A stretch of DNA of 11,833 nucleotides, from the NCBI GenBank assembly GCA_023424865.1, contig JAFADM010000342.1:1-11833 (forward strand), written 5' to 3'. This document shows, in pieces, positions 6,900 to 11,833 of the stretch. Below the pieces are notes generated by a model. The model worked only from the letters and a program-made list of their open reading frames with translations. It was not told where the DNA came from and did no database searches. The position numbers and the translations under genes were made by a program. This DNA is from Bacillota bacterium. GTDB taxonomy: Bacteria > Bacillota_A > Clostridia > DSM-8532. Each line of letters starts with the position of its first letter. Within the stretch, counting starts at the first letter, position 1.

Positions 6900-7694
6900 T
6901 TAGGTCAGCTTGCTTCGAAGATAATGGCTGGCGCTTTCAATAAGCACCACCGTCAGGTATAAAAGGATAAGGATCATGCCTACGCTCCCATATTCCCGCC
7001 AACCGATTTTTTCATTGAGGATCAGTCCCAGTCCGCCTGCTCCCACATAGCCCAGAATGGAGGCATACCTTACATTTCCTTCCAGGCAAAAAAGGCAGTT
7101 GGACAGGTAGGCGGGTAAAATCTGGGGAAGAATGGCATAGATAAAGGAACGGATTTTCCCTGATCCCATGGCTTCCATCGCCTCAAAGGCCCCCATATCC
7201 GCCGTTTCAATAAGCTCGTACAGGAGCTTTCCCACATAGGCAAAGGTAAACAGAGCAATGGCGGTGGTTCCGGCCAGGGTTCCAAGTCCGAAAACATACG
7301 TTGCCACCAGAGCCGTGACAAGGGTTGGCAAGGTTCTTAAGGCACTCAGGAAAAGGCGGACGCCATGGGTAACAAGCCTTAATTTTATGATGTTAACCGA
7401 TGCGGCCACCGCAAAGGGCACCGCAAGAACAGAGCCTATAAAGGAGCCCAGAAGGGACATTTTTATGGTATCGAAAAGAGGTGCCCAGATACTTTTAATA
7501 TAGGCGGTATCAGGCGGCCACATTTGCCCCAGTATAACGAAAAACTGGTTTCCCCTCTTTAGAAGCATCTTCAGGTCAAAGCCGGTTACAACAACGGACA
7601 GATAGAGCATAAGGCAAAACAGAACAAAGATAGGAAGGGCATAGCTTCTTGGCCGAACCACCTTTTTACCGTTGGAAAGGATGTACTGCTTCAT
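6900..7694 (-). CDS. phnE: Phosphonate-type ABC importer permease, first copy
   Basis: An inner-membrane permease of 264 residues. A basic N-terminus (KKVVRPRSY) is followed by a membrane segment around residues 20-40 and about five more. The ATPase-contact loop is DMGAFEAMEAMGSGKIRSF, and the PhnE signature LGYVGAGGLGLIL is near the C-terminus. The start codon overlaps the phnC stop as ATGA, with GGAGG inside the end of phnC, so translation is coupled. phnE2 begins 12 bases after its stop. Two adjacent, clearly diverged permease genes suggest a heterodimeric channel instead of the single-PhnE homodimer of E. coli. Confidence 0.9.
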   Translation of the reverse strand: MKQYILSNGKKVVRPRSYALPIFVLFCLMLYLSVVVTGFDLKMLLKRGNQFFVILGQMWPPDTAYIKSIWAPLFDTIKMSLLGSFIGSVLAVPFAVAASVNIIKLRLVTHGVRLFLSALRTLPTLVTALVATYVFGLGTLAGTTAIALFTFAYVGKLLYELIETADMGAFEAMEAMGSGKIRSFIYAILPQILPAYLSNCLFCLEGNVRYASILGYVGAGGLGLILNEKIGWREYGSVGMILILLYLTVVLIESASHYLRSKLT

Positions 7695-8440
7695 AGGATA
7701 TCCTCCTCATCGCCGTAAATACTTCCCAGCACCTCCCTGGTTACTCCCTTTACATCACCGTCGTAAATCACCCGGCCTTCCCGGATGCCGATAACCCTGT
7801 CCGCATATTGAAGCGCCAGAGCCACGTGATGAATGTTAATAAGCAGGGTCATATTCATTTCCCGGTTGATGCGCTTGAAATCGTCCATTACCTGCTTGGC
7901 CGTTACAGGGTCGAGGGAGGCAACGGGTTCATCCGCCAGAATGATGCCCGGATTCTGGGCCAGTGTCCTGGCCAGGGCTACCCGCTGCTGCTGGCCTCCG
8001 GAAAGCTTGTCCACCCGAGAATAGGCCTTATCCAGGATCCCCACCTTATCCAGAGCTTCCAGGGCTGAAAGAATATCCTTTTGTGAAAAAGCACCGGTTA
8101 GGGCGCGCCAGAAGGGCAGTTCGGGGACCTTTGCCGCCAAAACGTTTTTCAGAACCGTGGTGCGGGTCACCAGATTGAAGGATTGAAAAACCATGCCTAT
8201 TCCCCTGCGAAATTTCCGGAGAGCCTTTCCTCTAAGAGCCGCCACCGTAATGCCGTTTACGGTAAGCTTGCCGGAGGTAATGGGATGCATGCGGTTAATG
8301 GCACGGATAAGGGTGGATTTCCCGGCCCCCGAAAGACCTATGATGGCAATAAATTCCCCCTGCTCAATTTTCAGGGAAATATCCTTGAGAGCCTGAAAGC
8401 CATTGGGGTAGGTTTTGCTTACATTATTAAAAAGTATCAT
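7691..8440 (-). CDS. phnC: Phosphonate-type ABC importer ATPase
   Basis: The cytoplasmic ATP-binding subunit that drives import through the two PhnE permeases, 249 residues from the chosen start. It shows Walker A GLSGAGKS (35-42), the Q-loop glutamine in MVFQSFN (about 86), the ABC signature LSGGQ (146-150), Walker B IILADEP (about 166-172) and the switch histidine in NIHH (about 204). All catalytic elements are intact. An in-frame TTG at 8458 would add six residues, but those codons include the CGGAGG ribosome site, so the ATG at 8440 is preferred. It overlaps phnE1 by four bases. A hairpin-containing gap of about 100 bases separates it from phnD. Confidence 0.93.
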   Translation of the reverse strand: MILFNNVSKTYPNGFQALKDISLKIEQGEFIAIIGLSGAGKSTLIRAINRMHPITSGKLTVNGITVAALRGKALRKFRRGIGMVFQSFNLVTRTTVLKNVLAAKVPELPFWRALTGAFSQKDILSALEALDKVGILDKAYSRVDKLSGGQQQRVALARTLAQNPGIILADEPVASLDPVTAKQVMDDFKRINREMNMTLLINIHHVALALQYADRVIGIREGRVIYDGDVKGVTREVLGSIYGDEEDIL

Positions 8441-8446
8441 CAAAAG

Positions 8447-8452
8447 CCTCCG
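8447..8452 (-). promoter_or_regulatory. Ribosome binding site deciding the phnC start
   Basis: On the minus strand CGGAGG is followed by CTTTTG and then the ATG at 8440. This six-base spacing rules in the ATG and places the upstream TTG (8458) before the ribosome site. Confidence 0.75.
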
Positions 8453-8488
8453 ATTCAAACGCTTATACGGGTAATTCCTTTCAACAGC

Positions 8489-8523
8489 ACGAAGGGCGGG
8501 GCTTTAAGGAGCCTCGCCTTCGT
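8489..8523 (-). other. Intercistronic hairpin between phnD and phnC
   Basis: ACGAAGG...GGCT (8489-8503) pairs with AGCC...CCTTCGT (8510-8523), giving a stem of about 14 bp with one bulged G and one G-T pair. No T-run follows on the minus strand, so full termination is unlikely. Hairpins at this place in importer operons often protect the 3' end of the binding-protein message and lower expression of the membrane parts. That role is inferred here from position. Confidence 0.6.
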
Positions 8524-8545
8524 ATCTGCTTAAGCTGAAGTAAAA

Positions 8546-9658
8546 TTACTTTTTGAGTTCGGAAATAAGCTGCTGGGCAGCCCGCTCATTGTCGTAGTCG
8601 GCAGAGGTTGCGGGCTGATAGCCCTGATGGCTGTATATGGCGATAACCGTCTTGCCTTCTTCGGTGGATGCAATATTTATAAAAGCGGTCTGAAGGGCTT
8701 TTTTAAAGGCATCGTCGATGATGGGAGAGGTTTTGCTGACACTGACAGTATCGTTATAGATGGGGGGCGTAACACCAATAACAGCTGTCTCTTCCCATAT
8801 GGAGGCCTTTCTGCCGTATTCGCCCGTCCACTTGTCCACATAGTCGCGTCTGGCGTCGGCATAGGTTAAAAGGATATCCACCTGGCCGGAAGCAAGCCGC
8901 GCAAAGGAGCTGGCGTAAGAATCGGCCTGCACCACATTGGGCAGATCCGTCAGTGATTTCTGGAAGTTTTTCTGAAGCCACAGCAAGGGATATATGTAGC
9001 CTGCGGAGGAGGTAGGACCCATAACACTCCAGTTTGCACCTGCCAAATCGTCATAGGTAAGCGCTTCTCCCCCATTCACCTTAGCAGCAAGGGCCTTGCC
9101 CTTTTCCGTAGGACCTGCAATGATGAGAGAGCGGTAAAAGGTAACCTGCTTGTCCGAAGGCTCGGTAGGCGTTGTGTCATTCCAGTCCGCGGCATTGTCC
9201 GAATCCTTGCTTAAGCCTGCACGGGTGGCGGTCAGGATAACATCCGCACCGTCATCATAAAGCACATAGGTGCCTCCGGGAATAAGGCCTACGTCGGCAG
9301 TGCCTGCGGAAAGAGCCTCACCCACAGCTTCATAGCTTGTACCTACGCTTATAACCACTTCGCCGATATCATAGCCAAGTCCGGCAAGCTCAGTTTTGAG
9401 AAGGTTTTTTAGCGGATCGGTGGCTGTAATGATTTCTGCCGGATCACGGGAGGGAACAAAGTAGACATTAAGCTTATCGATGGCAATGCTGGATGCCTCG
9501 GGAGAGGGGGTGGATTCCGGTGTGCTCGAAGCTGAGGGTGTGGGTGTCGGTGTGGCGTCCGTATTCCCTGCTGGGGTTCCGGAACATCCGGAGGCAGCCA
9601 GAATAAGCGCACATGCCGTCATCATCGTGGCAAAGCGTTTGAGAACGATCCTTTTCAT
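8546..9658 (-). CDS. phnD: Phosphonate/organophosphate-binding lipoprotein (PhnD-like)
   Basis: The membrane-anchored binding protein of the phn-type importer, 370 residues. A basic start (MKRIVLKR), a hydrophobic stretch and the lipobox LAASGC put the lipidated cysteine at residue 25. A Thr/Pro/Ser-rich linker (about 31-57) leads to the periplasmic-binding-type domain beginning KLNVYFVPSRDP. The motif GPTSSAGYIYPLLWL (about 214-228) matches the phosphonate-family helix that caps the phosphoryl group (S217, S218). DILLTYADARRDY (about 261-273) lies where the family has its second ligand-binding segment. GAGGA precedes the ATG, 22 bases after the phosphodiesterase gene. Relatives bind phosphonates, phosphite or phosphate. 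Absence of C-P bond-cleaving genes leaves a phosphate ester as an open alternative. Confidence 0.88.
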   Translation of the reverse strand: MKRIVLKRFATMMTACALILAASGCSGTPAGNTDATPTPTPSASSTPESTPSPEASSIAIDKLNVYFVPSRDPAEIITATDPLKNLLKTELAGLGYDIGEVVISVGTSYEAVGEALSAGTADVGLIPGGTYVLYDDGADVILTATRAGLSKDSDNAADWNDTTPTEPSDKQVTFYRSLIIAGPTEKGKALAAKVNGGEALTYDDLAGANWSVMGPTSSAGYIYPLLWLQKNFQKSLTDLPNVVQADSYASSFARLASGQVDILLTYADARRDYVDKWTGEYGRKASIWEETAVIGVTPPIYNDTVSVSKTSPIIDDAFKKALQTAFINIASTEEGKTVIAIYSHQGYQPATSADYDNERAAQQLISELKK

Positions 9659-9680
9659 GTTTTTTCCTCACTTTCAATCT

Positions 9681-10493
9681 TCATTCCGTAAAAAGTTGCG
9701 ACAATTTATCCATAGATAAGCGGGCGACAACGGATGGGACCGGCGCCGCAAGCCTAACCTGGGCTGTAAGGGAATTTTCGCAGAGTGAAAAACGACTGTA
9801 GGTGGCAATGCCCTCGAAGGTTGCATAACCCTCTTCCGACCTCAGGGCATAGGCCATGGAGCCTGCGGTGAAATAGGGTTTTCCTGCAAAGTGGGCTGCC
9901 AGATTATGATGGGTATGTCCAGTATATATTCCAATAACATCACTTTTCAGCACTAGTTCTTTGAAGCAAGACGGGCAGTCAGCCGTACCCAGCCCTTCCT
10001 GGTCGGGAAGAAGAGGGTGGTGAAGCGCAAGTAGGGTTCCTCTTTCGGAGGGCGTTTTTAATATCTCTGTAAGCCATTCCAATTGAGAGGGTTTAATAAG
10101 GCCCTGAATGCCATGGCCTGAATCGAGTGCAATAATGCGAAGGCCCTTGTGGTGAAAGCATAAATCCGGTATCATCGGGGGTTCCATGGCGAGAAATCCT
10201 TTATAGTAGGCTTCCCGGGGATCATGGTTTCCAGGCACGGAATACATGGGCAGGCCTCCAAGCTCTTTTTCAATCAGATTCCTTAATTGCTTAAAATCCT
10301 TTTCATCTCCCTCCTGAGTCAGGTCTCCGGTGAGCAAAACAAAATCCAAATCCTTTTGTTTTTCCTTCCTGAGACAGTCCGCAACATTCGCACCCGGATG
10401 TCTTAATCCGGACAAAATGGTGCCAATTCCTTTATTCGCATAATTTTCACAGTAGTGGATATCGGAAAGGTGCAGAAAATGTAAATCCGGCAT
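9681..10493 (-). CDS. Calcineurin-like (class III PDE/GpdQ-type) phosphoesterase
   Basis: A 270-residue dinuclear metallophosphoesterase related to CpdA cyclic-nucleotide and GpdQ glycerophosphodiester phosphodiesterases. All five metal motifs are present in order: LSDIH (D11, H13), TGDLTQEG (D57), PGNHD (N89, H90), ALHHP (H158) and TGHTHH (H193, H195). There is no signal peptide or membrane segment, so it acts in the cytoplasm on internal or imported substrate. GGAG precedes the ATG. The gene starts 32 bases after the lacI-type gene and ends 22 bases before phnD, which places it between regulator and transporter in one transcript. The spacing supports a phosphodiesterase acting on the transported compound. 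Substrate candidates include glycerophosphodiesters or cyclic phosphates, but the sequence does not decide. Confidence 0.88.
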   Translation of the reverse strand: MPDLHFLHLSDIHYCENYANKGIGTILSGLRHPGANVADCLRKEKQKDLDFVLLTGDLTQEGDEKDFKQLRNLIEKELGGLPMYSVPGNHDPREAYYKGFLAMEPPMIPDLCFHHKGLRIIALDSGHGIQGLIKPSQLEWLTEILKTPSERGTLLALHHPLLPDQEGLGTADCPSCFKELVLKSDVIGIYTGHTHHNLAAHFAGKPYFTAGSMAYALRSEEGYATFEGIATYSRFSLCENSLTAQVRLAAPVPSVVARLSMDKLSQLFTE

Positions 10494-10525
10494 AATTTAC
10501 TCCATTTCCACGAAGTGTTTATTCC

Positions 10526-11704
<1,179 letters not shown>

Positions 11705-11711
<7 letters not shown>

Positions 11712-11746
11712 AGGACTGGGTTCTGCTTGTTACAGAGCCCAGTCCT
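11705..11746 (-). terminator. Terminator of the gene at the right edge
   Basis: A 14-bp stem pairs 11712-11725 (starting AGGACTGGG) with 11733-11746 (ending CCCAGTCCT), with one G-T pair and a 7-base loop. On the minus strand it is followed by TTTTATAG. It lies 10 bases after the stop codon of the partial minus-strand gene and separates that gene from the lacI-phn operon. Confidence 0.75.
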
Positions 11747-11756
11747 AAAATATTGC

Positions 11757-11833
11757 TTAAACAGGATCCGCCACTTGGGGCTCGGACAATGCTGCCCTCT
11801 CCCTTTCTGCGGATTTATCTATGCTCTCATTCC
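11757..11833 (-). CDS. C-terminal fragment of an unidentified protein
   Basis: The minus strand is open from the window edge to a TAA at 11757-11759, giving the last 24 residues of a protein rich in charged residues and ending EPQVADPV. The other two frames contain stops close to the edge. The terminator 10 bases downstream supports this as a true gene end. The fragment looks like a hydrophilic tail and is too short to assign to a family. Confidence 0.55.
   Translation of the reverse strand, partial: NESIDKSAERERAALSEPQVADPV

Noticed and set aside
8441..8458. TTG at 8458 as the phnC start, adding six residues
   Set aside because: The added codons contain the CGGAGG ribosome site for the ATG at 8440, and the ABC domain begins normally at MILFNNVSKTY.

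Overview
The window reads as a piece of chromosome from a Gram-positive anaerobe, most likely a clostridial (Lachnospirales-type) or Paenibacillus-like Firmicute. The reasons are strong GGAGG-type ribosome sites, two lipoprotein solute-binding proteins with Thr/Pro/Ser-rich linkers after a Cys-25 lipobox, an LplB/YtcP/LipO-class sugar importer without its own ATPase, AT-rich intergenic DNA, and moderate GC content in the genes. This assignment is inference; no rRNA or other taxonomic marker is present.

Layout. Positions 1-933 hold a single PHP-family metallo-phosphoesterase gene (+) with its own promoter and terminator. The promoter has four TTAA-type hexamers spaced exactly 11 bp apart, just upstream of a perfect TATAAT, which is the geometry of a PhoP/PhoB box. 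Positions 1169-4977 (+) encode a three-gene sugar-type ABC importer: two permeases, then a large lipoprotein binding protein, closed by a strong terminator at 5032-5071. From 5161 to 11500 everything is on the minus strand. It reads, in transcription order, as one putative operon: LacI-family regulator, calcineurin-like phosphodiesterase, phnD-like binding lipoprotein, phnC ATPase, two phnE permeases, and a tyrosine/lipid-type CX5R phosphatase of the IphP/LipA/MptpB group. The right edge holds the last 24 codons of another minus-strand gene and its terminator.

How it may work together. The phn part is a complete phosphonate-type ABC transporter (binding protein, ATPase, two permeases). There is no C-P lyase, phosphonatase or phosphonate-oxidising gene in the window. 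Instead the transporter is flanked by two intact phosphoesterases of unrelated folds, and a third (PHP) lies at the other end under a Pho-like promoter. The most economical reading is a system that imports an organophosphate, possibly a phosphodiester. The calcineurin-like enzyme would split the diester and the CX5R phosphatase would remove the remaining phosphate. A LacI-type regulator in the same operon suggests induction by an organic, sugar- or polyol-like ligand. The substrate is unknown and this model is inference.

Smaller structures include a 3.2-copy tandem repeat of about 38 bp between phnE2 and the phosphatase gene, which runs into the end of phnE2. A strong hairpin separates phnD from phnC. 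A 14-bp perfect palindrome abuts the ribosome site of the sugar-binding protein gene. No CRISPR array, insertion sequence, tRNA or rRNA was seen, and no gene-free stretch exceeds about 260 bases.
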